This document shows, piece by piece, positions 1 to 11,160 of a DNA stretch of 64,000 nucleotides (positions are counted from its first letter, which is position 1; the number at the start of each line of letters is the position of its first letter). The stretch comes from Tetrapyrgos nigripes (lineage: Eukaryota; Basidiomycota; Agaricomycetes; Agaricales; Campanellaceae), in the NCBI GenBank assembly GCA_013368315.1, contig JAACJM010000182.1:62001-126000 (forward strand), read 5' to 3'. The notes under the pieces are model-generated. The model was not told the DNA's origin and ran no database searches. It was given only the letters and a program-made list of their open reading frames with translations. Position numbers and translations under genes: made by a program.

Positions 1-362
1 ACTCTCCCAATAAACGGCTCATCAGATGGTATACATCATCAGCGAGAAAAGGAAGAGGTGGACAAGAAGATACTATCATGAAGTGTACTAGGGACCAGAG
101 ATATAGACTCACAAGTCACGAAAACCACACCAGTCACCCTCAACACAATTTCCATCCTCTCTCTCATCGACTTTTCGTGCATTCAGGAAATCATCTCTGC
201 CTTCGTCTCACTGTCCGCATTTGGGGAAGATTGTACTGGGTAAGTCATAATTATACATCCCAAATGCGAACAGTGAGAGGAACGGACTTTGGGATTGCAT
301 AATACAGGGCAAAGAACAGGTGAGGCGGATGAGGAAAGGGGGCAGAGTGTTAACAAATAAGA

Positions 363-432
363 CGGCTAGGCCAGGGATTGAACCTGGGCCCTGCCATTCC
401 AGTGCAGTGCTGTACCATTGAGCTACCCAGCC
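363..432 (-). tRNA. tRNA-like gene, apparent anticodon GGA
   Basis: On the minus strand the sequence folds as a cloverleaf. A 7 bp acceptor (GGCTGGG with CCTAGCC, one G-T pair) encloses an A-box-like TAGCTCAATGG, an anticodon arm whose loop CTGGAAT puts GGA at positions 34-36, and a 5 bp T arm CCAGG/CCTGG around TTCAATC (B box). There is no intron. It is short (69 nt plus discriminator), has a three-base variable loop and one mismatch in the anticodon stem. A GGA anticodon would read serine TCC, but serine tRNAs have a long variable arm that is missing here. It may be a decayed tRNA or a tRNA-derived repeat rather than a working gene. Confidence 0.5.
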
Positions 433-1393
433 ATGTTCGATGGATGTCGGATTCACCAGTATTCTCCAACACAGAGGATGAACAAAGTGACAGTCTATAC
501 AGCGGCAGGGACAAGATCACGACCGGTTAGCGGATGGCGAGCAGTAACGGGACTTGTGTAGCCTCAAGTCTGGTGAAACGGCAATCGGCGTCATCTTGGG
601 ACAAGTTTCAGAGCGACAGTCTCAAGACGGAAACTTTGGACCAATAGAAAGCCACAATATTTACAAGCAAGATGTCAGTATGTAAGTCTGCGCCACATGT
701 GCGCCACAGTCCGTGAGTCAAGGGAGCGAACTGGGGAAAGGTGCCACTGCTTCGCATGGCAAATTACGAGGCCCATTGTATAAGTAAGTAATACTGTAAA
801 ATTGACTAAAAAAATTAGATAGAGCTTAATACATATCTTCTGTAATGACACCTTGAACGTTGGGTGGAGGAGCCCATAGTGGATCAGAGAGCGGCAGTTG
901 GACTTGCGACGGCTGCTGAGGGAAGGTAAATACGCCTGAAGCTCGTCGTGGTTGGTGGGCGGCAAGGCAGAAATGAGCTATGACGTATTGAGCGTCAGTT
1001 CGGGTACTTCGGAGCGCTGTGGTGGCGTGTAAAAGTTAGAACCCGTGAGAACCTTTGCTACTCAATTGAGGGGTCGACATAAGTTAACTCGGCCTAAAGG
1101 GCCTCGTAATTAGAGCGAGCAAATTTTCGCAATTCATTCTGCGTGGGAAAATAACCAGCCGCCAGACGCGGCGACTTTAACAACAGACTACCTATACATC
1201 ACTTATGTGATCGTCATATTGTCTGTCTACGAGAGACTAGCCGAGAACGTATATCTCAATTTCTAACAGATTCTTCCAACGGTTTCCCCCCCCCCCCCTC
1301 TCTACTTATCACACTTCCGCAGTGAGCACTGGTGCTCACGAGTATTACAGGCGTCCTCAGAGACACCTGCTGGCCGTGTTTCGTTAACTTCTT

Positions 1394-2838
1394 ATGCCTT
1401 TGTGTCTACTAGTCCTTCTTTTAACCTTCGTTCCCCTCTTTGGATCGTGCTTGACTGACTTGCACAACGTTACGATCGACGACGCCAGCAATGCTACCGG
1501 CATCGCTTCCTTAAGTTTCACTCCTGTAGACGCTTGGTCAGCGGAAACCAATAACTTCAATGGCAATGAGAAAAATGTCACCTGGCATGAGTCTCATTAT
1601 GATGTAAGTGATAGCCTAAACTGTGGTAGAGCTTTGGGATTTGACAAACTGACCTTAACATCCAGCCAGAAAGTTCACCTCTCGTCCCAACCGTTACCTT
1701 GTTCTTCAACGGTACGCCAGACTACATGAACTCGAATGCTTATTGTGACCTCGAAATGCTGAATCCACAGGTACTACGGCAGTCTATGTATACTGCATCA
1801 TTGTCCCCGGGTGTGTTTCTCGTGCTCTCTGCATGCAAGACTGGACAGGTGTTGAAACGGTTATTACTAGCGTATCCAGCAGTATGAGCTTTCATCTGGA
1901 TGGTGCTTTTGTCGGTCAAGAGTCGCCAATAGCCTCCGACTCTTCGGAGAAGCTGATTGTCTTCGCCAACACCAATCTCTCTATGGGACCCCACTCACTC
2001 ATTATACAAAATGGTGACCCCAGCGGATTAGCGTCTAGCTTGTTCCTTGACAGTGTTATTGTAACGTGAGTTCTCTCCAGGCTGCAGCAGTCGATTTTGA
2101 CCTGAAACTCACCCCGCCTTTCTTTTGACACCCAGAATCCCTTCTGAAACGAGTGAAAACTTGTACGTCTTTCTTTGCCCGAGAATGAGAGTCAAGATCT
2201 GACATAGCCTATGACTATTAACTAGAGGCTCTGATTTCTTTGCAAACAAAGGAGCCGTCATTGGGATATTTACCACCGTGACTATCGTATTCGTTGTTGC
2301 TACCGTGTTTATTCTTTGGTTCGTGCAGCGTCGCAAGGCACAGAGAAGACACTCTCAAAATCGTCAAACTCAATCCCCTTCGCAGATGGAGGCTACTGCA
2401 GACAGCGGTGTTACTGGCACTCTCCGTCCGTTCGATCTCAAGTACGATCGGAGAGTATTCTTAGGTCCTGAGGAAATCAGGCCCTATGATCTCAAATACG
2501 AAGAACCAGAGCTACCAGCCACTAATCTCGTTGCCCCCTTGGCACATGATTCAGGACTCTTGAATGCTCCCGGAAGCCCATCATTGACACGCGAAAATTC
2601 CACTCATTCTACCCCGACAATCCGACAGGTCCGTCTTCAGCAGGAGGCCAATGATCTACGTCAGAGAGTACGAGGGCTGCAACAGGCAGTCAACATCTCT
2701 ATTGTAGAGATGCAGGGAATGCAGGACACTGTGATGAGAATATTGGGACGCGTTCAGGAGTTGGAGGATCAGATGAATTCAGATTGGGCGAGAGGATTGA
2801 CGGATGAGCTTCCACCAGTCTACGCAACAACGGAATAA
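1394..2838 (+). CDS. Single-pass membrane protein with extracellular beta-type domain and C-terminal coiled coil (six exons)
   Basis: Function unknown. The start at 1394 begins a clear signal peptide (MPLCLLVLLLTFVPLFGSC). Reading through inferred exons 1394-1603, 1666-1711, 1771-1812, 1849-2065, 2136-2162 and 2226-2838 keeps one frame. The extracellular part has repeated Asn-linked glycosylation sites and the pattern VTLFFNGT..AVYVY...FHLDG, typical of a large mushroom family of uncharacterised surface proteins. A membrane helix follows around 2252-2323 (GAVIGIFTTV..FILWF), then a basic stop-transfer RRKAQRR, a Pro/Ser/Thr-rich cytoplasmic region with two copies of RPYDLKY-like sequence (2425-2505), and a heptad-rich coiled coil near the end (about 2625-2780). 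The 1813-1848 intron is only 36 nt and is the least certain boundary. The overall layout recalls membrane sensors or adaptors, but that is inference. Confidence 0.75.
2439..2838 (+). other. No separate gene: cytoplasmic tail region of the membrane protein
   Basis: This is part of the last exon of the gene starting at 1394. It is listed only to note that the repeated RPYDLKY/RPFDLKY motif and the coiled coil lie here, so this is the likely partner-binding end of the protein. Confidence 0.4.
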
Positions 2839-2913
2839 TTTGAGGACGAATGTATATGATCGGAGTCGAGCTGAACTGTTTCACTCCTGTTATGTATCTA
2901 GAGAACTAATATA

Positions 2914-3047
2914 CAGTAGACACCCTCTTAATGCATACTTTTTCGGACGACGAAACCCACTTTTACCTGCCAAAGTCCTCCCTCTTATTACTTAATGCAT
3001 AGGTTTTGGCCTCGACCGAGAAGTATGCACTAAGAGGGAGTTTACTG
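2914..3047. mobile_element. 134 bp MITE with long TIRs and TA target duplication (Tc1/mariner- or pogo-like)
   Basis: The two ends are inverted copies of about 33 bp: CAGTAGACACCCTCTTAATG at the left, and the right end reads the same on the other strand with a few changes (CAGTAAACTCCCTCTTAGTG). Each end is flanked by TA (2912-2913 and 3048-3049), the target used by Tc1/mariner/pogo transposases. There is no coding capacity. The element lies in the 3' flank of the membrane-protein gene. Confidence 0.8.
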
Positions 3048-3421
3048 TATTAGGATATTTGCACTGCCAACCACAGCATTCGCCACGCTGTTCAGTCACG
3101 ATGACAACGCTCAGACTCTACCAACGATCATCGCCACGGCTCCGATCCAATCTCGAGGAGGTCATTGTTGAACGATATTCGAGGTTTCTCTCTTCTTGAT
3201 GCATGAACAGAGAAGCTCCAGCAGGATCAAATCATCACCAAAAGATGATAATGCTGATGCACTTGTGTACTGGCATCGCGGACAATCGCGGATTGACTGG
3301 CGTATAGGCAAAAAAGCAGTTTAGCTTGGACTACGCTCACCTCGTAAGAATACAGCTTCAAATATACATCGTTGTAATTCCATCAAGTTACCATTAACAC
3401 TTTGCGTAACGGCTTTCCATC
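3048..3421. other. Intergenic spacer, no gene seen
   Basis: Nothing coding is recognisable between the MITE and the first methionine-synthase-like gene. The last 100 bases resemble the 3' flanks of the other two tandem copies (near 5560-5690 and 8170-8320), so they belong to the duplicated unit. Confidence 0.5.
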
Positions 3422-3496
3422 CTACACCGACAAATCATCACCCCAAAGCTCCTTCGCAATCTCAACCTCCAACCGAATTTTCGCCCACTGCTCCTC

Positions 3497-4628
3497 CTAA
3501 CTCAACTCATTCCCTTCCATCGTACTCGAAAACCCACACTGATGGCTCAAACACAACTGCTTCAACCCCTTTGGACAAAACTTCGCCGCCATCTTGATCC
3601 TCTTGATAATCTTCTCCTTATCATCCAACGCACCCTTCTTGCTCGTCATCACACCCAAAACCACAATTTTGTTCTCTGGTAAATGTCTCAGCGGGGAAAA
3701 GTCTCCCGACCGAGCATCGTCGTATTCGAGGAAATAAACATCGACGTTTAAATCCTTGAAAAGGACTTCAGCGACAGGTTCATACCCGCCTTGAGCAAAC
3801 CATTGGGAACGGTGGTTGCCACGGCAAAGGTGAATACCGATGGTCAAGTCCTTGGGGCGTTTGGAGATGGCATTGTTGATGAGAGCAGCGTATTGGTGTG
3901 TAAGCTGGTTAGCATCTCCGTGGCGTTTTTCTGCTTCGGCACGCATCTGAGGATCGCAGAGATAGGCGAGGTTGGTATCATCCAATTGGACGAAACGAGC
4001 ACCGGCTTTGTAGAGATCGTCGAGTTCCTCTTGGTAAACGCGAGCGAGATCTTCAAAGAAGGGTTCGAGAGTAGGATAACTGGCTTCGTCAATAGTGTCA
4101 CGACTGCCACGGAAATGGATCATAGTAGGACTGGGGATGGAGACCTTGGTGGTGACTTTGCCCTGGGTACCAGCAGCGGCGATTTGGGATTCCAGGTACT
4201 TGAAGTCCTGGACTTGGATCGACTTGGGATGGCTTATTTTCTTGACGACGACCAGACGGAGAGGCATGGTACCGCCTTTGCACACGTTGGTTGATTGGAG
4301 AGCTCCCCGGGTCTCGATACCCTCAAGTTGTTCAAGAAAGTCGATGTGGAACTAGATATACATTTCGGAGATCAGTCCGCGTCCAATGCATGTTAAAGGG
4401 TGTATAGTTACTCACCAAGGCGCGACGAAACTCTCCGTCTGTTACAGCCCTCAATCCAGCATCAATCTGCTTCCTCACGACATCTGTGATGTACTTGTCT
4501 TCCAACTTCTTCAACTGCTCCTGCTTGAGTTCACCTGCAGCAACCTTTTGACGTGCTGCCAAGATGGGTTTGGGACGGAGTAAAGAACCGACTTGGTCTG
4601 CACGATAAACCCCAGGTGGGAGAGGCAT
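3497..4628 (-). CDS. MetE/YxjG-like methionine synthase family protein, copy 1 (truncated by nonsense codon)
   Basis: Two exons, 4416-4628 and 3497-4351, separated by a 64 nt GT-AG intron. The family is the single-domain cobalamin-independent methionine synthase-like (UROD/MetE barrel) group, which transfers methyl from a folate or similar donor to a thiol. The zinc ligands expected in this fold are visible: His and Cys in GIHLCRGN and a third Cys in SHQCGF. Compared with the two downstream copies, the codon after NELS is TAG instead of GAG (stop at 3497-3499). The following codons would continue in frame to the stop shared with the other copies at 3422-3424. The product therefore lacks the last 24 residues, including the conserved EEQWAK helix. 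It also has unique changes (KISHP for KITHP, VCKGG for VSKGG). It may be a young pseudogene or a slightly shortened protein. Confidence 0.85.
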
Positions 4629-5687
4629 GATGGTGGTATGGGAGCGAGAAGGTTAGAGATGCCGTTGGGGCGAAGAAATGGCGAGAAAGACCAGCATCTT
4701 TCACTATTTAAGTGTGTAACGTACCGGGCCCGCTACTAGTAGAGGATATCGGATAACGGGTTATTAGAACTTCTGTCGAAGAAAAGCTCCGCTTTTGATC
4801 AACTTCGATGAACCAGAAGGGACTGGACTGTCACAGGCCTACCGAAGCCTCACGAAAGCAACGAGAAGGAACTTTCCGCAGCACGGAAGAGATACGGCAT
4901 CTTTCAGCATCTATAGTATAATGCGGCGCCATTAGCAAAAGAAGCCTCCAAAAGGGGTCCCGTTGTTTTCGACGAGAAAGGTTATTGTTCCGAGCTCGAT
5001 GGAAAGAGTTGGTTGTTACGAGCATCTTGTGCCAAAGCGGGATACCGATTCAGATACAGTGGACTATCTTCAGTTTAAGGTAAATTGTCAAGAGAAATGC
5101 ATGGGGTTGCGCAATTCGACCTGATTGGATTCTAGTTCTGAACAACATCAGCTTTTAAAGCAGAATATGCAGCACAATACATACCAGGTGTCAACGTACT
5201 ACTATTCCCTTATAGATTCCACGCAGAAAGCGTCAAGAGGAATAGAGAAAAATGCGAATGTGTAGTTTTCGTCGGAGAGTCTACTAGATTCTGGAATCAG
5301 AATGCTAATCAGAAGTTGCAAGAAAATATGAAGCAAGAAATATATGAAGCCAACCGAGTTAATATCCCTGGAGCTTCACCTCTAGAGTATCATCGAGAGA
5401 AGGTGAGCTTGGCTGAGAACGAACGCAGTGATGGAAGAAGAGAAAGAAGCGCGACCAACGGTGACGCGTCCAATGCAAAGCATGGATTGGTTTAATTTAC
5501 TTACTCAATTGCAATTTTCAATACAGCAATTTTGCTACGACTATGCTCGCCTCGTAAGAATACAGTTCCGAATATACATCATATTTAATTCCATAATGTT
5601 ACCGTTAGCACTCTGCCAGAAAGGGTATCATTCCTCAGACTTCAAAGCCATCAAGCGCTCCTACCATTTCTGTAAGGGCATTTCATC
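4629..5687. other. Spacer of the tandem array: promoter side of copy 1, 3' side of copy 2
   Basis: No independent gene is supported. The first 400 bases upstream of copy 1 have a diverged twin upstream of copy 2, and the 5' flank of copy 3 begins similarly. A short ORF at 5428-5808 runs antisense into the end of copy 2 and is not credible as a gene. Confidence 0.5.
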
Positions 5688-6897
5688 CTACACCGACAAA
5701 TCATCACCCCAAAGCTCCTTTGCAATCTCAACCTCCAACCGAACCTTCGCCCACTGCTCCTCCTCACTCAATTCATTGCCTGCCATCCCACTCGCAAACC
5801 CACACTGATGACTCAAACACAACTGCTTCAACCCCTTTGGACAAAACTCCGCCGCCTCCTTAACCCTCTTGATAATCTCCTCCTTGTCACTCAACGCACC
5901 CTTCTTACTCGTCATCACACCCAAAACCACGATCTTGTTCTCTGGTAAATGTCTCAGCGGGGAAAAGTCTCCCGACCGAGCATCATCGTATTCGAGGAAA
6001 TAAACATCGACGTTTAAATCCTTGAAAAGGACTTCAGCGACAGGTTCATACCCGCCTTGAGCGAACCATTGGGAACGATGGTTGCCACGGCAAAGGTGGA
6101 TACCGATGGTCAAGTCCTTGGGGCGTTTGGAGATGGCTTTGTTGATGAGAGCAGCGTATTGGCGTGTAAGCTGGTTAGCATCTCCGTGGCGTTTTTCTGC
6201 TTCGGCACGCATCTGGGGATCACAGAGGTAGGCGAGGTTGGTATCATCCAATTGGACAAAACGAGCACCAGCTTTGTAGAGGTCGTCGAGTTCCTCTTGG
6301 TAAACACGAGCGAGATCTTCAAAGAAGGGTTCGAGGGTAGGATAACTGGCTTCGTCAATGGTGTCACGACCACCACGGAAGTGGACCATGGTAGGACTGG
6401 GAATGGAGACTTTGGTGGTGACTTTGCCCTGAGCATCAGCAGCGGCGATTTGGGATTCCAGGTACTTGAAGTCCTGGACTTGGATGGATTTCGGATGGGT
6501 GATTTTCTTGACAACGACTAGACGGGGAGGCATGACACCGCCTTTACTCACGTTGGTTGATTGGAGAACTCCCTGGGTTTCGATACCCTCAAGTTGTTTC
6601 AGGAAATCGATGTGGAACTAGATAGACATTTTGGAGGTCAGCCTGCGTATAATGCATTTTAAAGGGTGTAGTATAGTTACTCACCACGGCACGACGAAAC
6701 TCTCCGTCTGTTACAGCCCTCAATCCAGCATCAATCTGCTTCCTCACGACATCTGCGATGTACTTGTCTTCCAACTCCTTCAAATCCTCCTGCTTGAGTT
6801 CACCTGCAGCAACCTTTTGACGTGCTGCCAAGATGGGTTTGGGACGGAGTAAAGAACCGACTTGGTCTGCGCGATAAACCCCAGGTGGGAGAGACAT
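5688..6897 (-). CDS. MetE/YxjG-like methionine synthase family protein, copy 2 (380 aa)
   Basis: Exons 6685-6897 and 5688-6617 join in phase 0 at a 67 nt intron (donor GTGAGT, acceptor CTAG) and give 380 residues. The N-terminus has the family signature YRADQVGSLLRP and TDGEFRR, followed after the intron by a FHIDFL stretch. The barrel then carries the presumed zinc ligands in IHLCRGN and SHQCGF and ends in the conserved ELSEEEQWAK segment. There is no N-terminal duplicated barrel, so this is not full-length MetE (about 750 residues) but the short YxjG-type homologue. The substrate is unknown; a methyltransferase acting on a thiol is the family expectation. This copy and copy 3 look intact. 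Confidence 0.9.
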
Positions 6898-8321
6898 GAT
6901 GGTGGTATGGGAGCGGGAAGGTTAGAGATGACGTTGGGGCGAAGAAATGGCGAGAAAGACGAGCATCTTTCACTAATTAAGTGTGCAGCGTACCGGGTAA
7001 CGGATAGCGAGTTATTAGAACTTCTGTCGAAGAAAAGTTCCACTTTTGATCAACTGCGATGAATCAGAAGGGCTTGGATTGTCACAGGCCTACCGAAGCC
7101 TCACGAAAGCAACGGGAAGGAGCTTTCCATAGCGCGGTCAGGGGTATATTGCGACGTAATTAGCAAAAGAAGCCTCCAAAAGGGGTCCCGCTTTCGACGA
7201 GAAAGATTATTATATCGAGCCCACGAGAGCTCGATGGAAAGAATTAGTTGTTATGAGCATCTTGTGCCAGGGCACGATGGCGATTCGGATACAGTGGATT
7301 ATCTTCAGTTTGAGGTAAATCGTCAAGAGAAATGCCTGGCGTTGCGCAATTCGGGCCTTATTGGATTCTATAGTTCTAAGCAGACAACGAAAGAAGAGTG
7401 TGACGCGTCCACTGCATGATTAATTTAAGTAGTCTTGTATCAGGAAGTGGGCTATTTTGCATATTATTCAAAGCAGGCGCCTCGGGAATGGATTTGGGGT
7501 GGCTGGACATGCAGCCCAGGATAATGTGAGGCTGTCGACATGGGTGGAATGACTCGGAGTGTACCGTAAGTGATGGGAAAAAGCTTGCCAATCGGGTCAG
7601 GAGGTGACGTCATTTTTAAATATGGAGGCCCCATCAGCTTTAGCATTCCGTATCTCGACAAGGACTTGCTCTACCGTCCTGCAACTTGGTATGAGAACTG
7701 AAAGGGTCTATAGCAATGCTAGAGTGGGATTTTAGCACATAGCTGCTATGTATACTGTACTATAAATCTACGCTGGCCCATTTCCTGATTTTGGCAAAAA
7801 AACAGGGATCATCACAGCATTCCTGACACTCCTCGACGAACTGGATATTTTTCGCCGGCGAATTGACTGTTTGGTACGGAAAACGCATTTTTTGTTTTCA
7901 TCCTGATCGGCGTCAGATCGGGCATCCCCGAAGCAAGCCCGAAGGCTTCTTAAAGGCAAATAACGTAGGGGCTCCACCAAAACGATTTTCGATTTTTCCG
8001 CGTCTTTTGAAAACAGCTGTAATATGTCGTACTATCCAATAAGTGAGGTCCAAAAGGAAGCTGCAGCCTCGTTTCAGCGATATGCCAAAAACAATGCTTA
8101 CGCGGCCCAAATCCTGATACAAGACTGTACTCTATTGTTCAAATTGTTCAATTGCAATTTTTGATAAAGCAGGACTACGCTCGCCTCGTAAGTACAGTTT
8201 CGAATATACACCGTAGTTAATTCCATAAAGTTACCATATGTTAACACTCTGCCAGGAAGGGTATCATTCCTCAGACTTCAAACCCATCAAGCTCCTCCCA
8301 TTCCCGTAAGGGCATTCCATC
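6898..8321. other. Spacer of the tandem array with about 0.4-0.7 kb of extra sequence
   Basis: The part next to copy 2 (6900-7360) is the duplicated upstream flank. The part at about 7440-8150 has no twin in the shorter spacer and accounts for the longer unit. It holds no convincing ORF, and I could not find matching inverted ends or a target duplication for it. Confidence 0.5.
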
Positions 8322-9531
8322 CTACACCGACAAATCATCACCCCAAAGCTCCTTCGCAATCTCAACCTCCAACCGAACCTTCGCCCACTGCTCCTCCTCG
8401 CTCAATTCATTGCCTTCCATTGTACTCGAAAACCCACACTGATGACTCAAACACAACTGCTTCAACCCCTTGGGACAAAACTCAGCCGCCTCCTTAACCT
8501 TCTTGATAATCTCTTCCTTGTCATCCAATGCACCCTTCTTACTCGTCATCACACCCAAAACCACAATCTTGTTCTCTGGTAAATGTCTCAGCGGAGAAAA
8601 ATCTCCTGACCGAGCATCGTCGTATTCGAGGAAATAAACATCGACGTCTAAATCCTTGAAAAGGACTTCAGCGACGGGTTCATATCCTCCTTGAGCGAAC
8701 CATTGGGAACGGTGGTTGCCACGGCAAAGGTGAATACCGATGGTCAAGTCCTTGGGGCGTTTGGAGATGGCTTTGTTGATGAGAGCAGCGTATTGGCGTG
8801 TAAGCTGGTTGGCATCTCCATGGCGTTTTTCTGCTTCGGCACGCATCTGAGGATCGCAGAGATAGGCGAGGTTGGTATCATCCAATTGGACGAAACGAGC
8901 ACCGGCTTTGTAGAGATCGTCGAGTTCCTCTTGGTAAACACGAGCGAGATCTTCAAAGAAGGGTTCGAGAGTAGGATAGCTGGCTTCGTCAATAGTGTCA
9001 CGACCGCCACGGAAATGGATCATAGTAGGACTGGGGATGGAGACTTTGGTGGTGACTTTGCCCTGAGCACCAGCAGCGGCGATTTGGGATTCCAGGTACT
9101 TGAAGTCCTGGACTTGGATGGATTTCGGATGGGTGATTTTCTTGACGACGACTAGACGGGGAGGCATGGTACCGCCTTTGCTCACGTTGGTTGATTGGAG
9201 AGCTCCCCGGGTTTCGATACCATCCAGTTGTTCCAGGAAATCTATGTGGAACTAGATAGACATTTTGGAGGTCAGCTTGCGTACAATGCATATTAGCAGA
9301 GGATGTATGGTTACTCACCCAGGCGCGACGAAACTCTCCGTCTGTTACAGCCCTTAACCCAGCATCAATCTGCTTCTTCACGACATCTGCGATGTACTTG
9401 TCCTCCAACTCCTTCAACTCCTCCTGCTTGAGTTCACCCACAGCAACCTTTTGACGTGCTTCCAAGATGGATTTGGGACGAAGTAAAGAACCGACTTGGT
9501 CTGCGCGATAAACACCAGTTGGGAGAGTCAT
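8322..9531 (-). CDS. MetE/YxjG-like methionine synthase family protein, copy 3 (380 aa)
   Basis: Exons 9319-9531 and 8322-9251 have the same lengths, intron phase and predicted product size as copy 2. The same zinc-ligand motifs (IHLCRGN, SHQCGF) and the complete C-terminus (ELSEEEQWAK to DDLSV) are present. Differences from copy 2 are scattered conservative changes such as LPTGVYRADQ for LPPGVYRADQ and RRAW for RRAV at the exon junction. As the outermost unit it has its own upstream region (9532-11000) and may be the ancestral copy, but the direction of duplication is not proven. The role is a predicted zinc-dependent methyltransferase of methionine or thiol metabolism in the cytosol. Confidence 0.9.
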
Positions 9532-11160
9532 GATAATGGTATGGGAACGAGAAGGTTAGAGATGACGTTGGGGCGAAGAAGTGGTGAGAAAGACCAGCAT
9601 CTTTCAGTATTTAAGAGCTGCGAAACAGAGGAATCGTGTGTAGCGTACCGTGTCTTCTGATGTCGGATCTGGTCGTGACCTCTCACGGACCGGAAGAATG
9701 ACCAGAGTCGGAGGCCGAAGATGAAAATTGAGGCACTTGCACCAGAAGCTGCAGACTGCAAAGTGCGAAAGATGCGGGCGCACAAAGGCCTACGGCGCCG
9801 AAGAGAGGTTGCTAATTGGACCAGGGATTCGGAAAGCGCAGAGAAGGATGCTTAAGAGTCGTCGATAGTGTCGTCGATAGCATTAAGTCCATACATATAT
9901 GATATTCAAGATGCGACCTGAGATCTGAGATTTCTTCAGTGATAAACGAAGAGTGAAACTACACATAATATACTTACCAGTTGAAGTCCTGGTAATATTG
10001 GCCGCATAGACTTGCGGAAGGCTGCCAGGATTCATCATTCCGATGAAGGATATGGTGCAAGTGTGACTCTGAGCGCGTGCCCGCCGCTGTCGCGGACGGC
10101 GCCGGATCATGATCAGCAACCGTCGCCTTTCCATCTGATAAACAGAAAATATCATCCTTGTCTTCTTCATCTCCTTATCTGTTCCAATGAAAACGGAATT
10201 GAAGATCCAAAAAGCCTCTACCTCTGACCTGCCCAGGAGAACAGCAACTGTCGGTAAAAGGGAAAAGCTTGTGCCCTCATGTGTTGGATGTCGGATGACG
10301 TGCGCAGAGCCTGTTTTCAGTGAGAATCCTACTGATATCGTCGCGCAGAAGCCTTCCTCAAACGATGGTGGAAGAGAGAAAAAGTGTAGGAGCTGAAAGA
10401 TGACGGCCTAAAGAGAATTAAGCGATTCGAAGCTGTCTGGACTTGTTCTGGACAGTAGACATTTCGACATAGAAGTCTTGGTCTTTTTGTGATATCCTTC
10501 AAACACTTTATAAACTTTGGCGCTTTTCATATACCCTTTTTAGGAAATGATTTCCCTTTTAAGAAACGTATTTGCAGTTGTTTGCCTGGCCCCTCTTCCT
10601 CTGCGCCTTCCCAGCTACCAGGAAGCCGGACCGAAGCGACGGCCGCCATGCTTGTACTTACTACAATAGTTCAACAATAAGTGACCCCTGAAAATAGGTG
10701 ATGATCTCGGCGGTTTGGACAAAGGGTGGGCTCAAAGGGTCAAGATGTCGACCTGGGTTTGGACAACAATAGGCCTCGCGGCAGTGGCTCAACTCCACCT
10801 ACACCGTTGACTCCTACCCCACTGACCTTATTCCGCATATGGCTATTTCAAGTCCTCTCCTTGGCTCCTGACTTCTTTGAACTTTATGTCCCACTCACTT
10901 GTAGAACTGTTCGAAGTATTAGTCTTCCACTCAAGGTGCTTTTAACGCTGAGGACCGTACAATAAAAAGAGTTATGTTAGGCACAGATACAATGTTGATA
11001 TCAAGAAAGTGTCTGATCGTAAAAGGTCCAGAGAAAAAATAAAGAAAACGAGCAGTCCAAGAACGCCACTCAGCTCTCTTAAAAGCCTACGCACATCCCA
11101 TTGCTCTCTCTGGCGCCCCGGTAAGCAACAAGGATGGGCATGACATCGTCACCTATATCC
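9532..11160. other. Intergenic region of 1.6 kb, no gene supported
   Basis: It contains the upstream region of MetE-like copy 3 and the 3' flank of the first F-box gene. Short ORFs at 9883-10396 and 10489-10965 show no recognisable domain, signal peptide or consistent exon structure, so I leave them out. A small gene with several introns cannot be excluded. Confidence 0.4.

Larger units (their letters stand above)
3380..9600. repeat. Tandem triplication of a MetE-like gene with flanks
   Basis: Three units in the same orientation carry genes ending at 3422/3497, 5688 and 8322 and starting at 4628, 6897 and 9531. The start-to-start spacing is 2,269 and 2,634 bp. Upstream flanks are also duplicated: 5011-5110 matches 7244-7345 closely (GAGCATCTTGTGCCA, then ACAGTGGA.TATCTTCAGTTT). 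The larger second spacing comes from extra sequence between about 7440 and 8150. Exon lengths (213 and 930 nt) and intron position are the same in copies 2 and 3. Confidence 0.9.

Noticed and set aside
1284..1298. Poly-C run before the membrane-protein gene
   Set aside because: A simple homopolymer with no structure around it to suggest a function.
6057..6521. Plus-strand ORF of 154 codons over MetE-like copy 2
   Set aside because: It is a shadow of the conserved minus-strand enzyme, with no promoter or independent homology.
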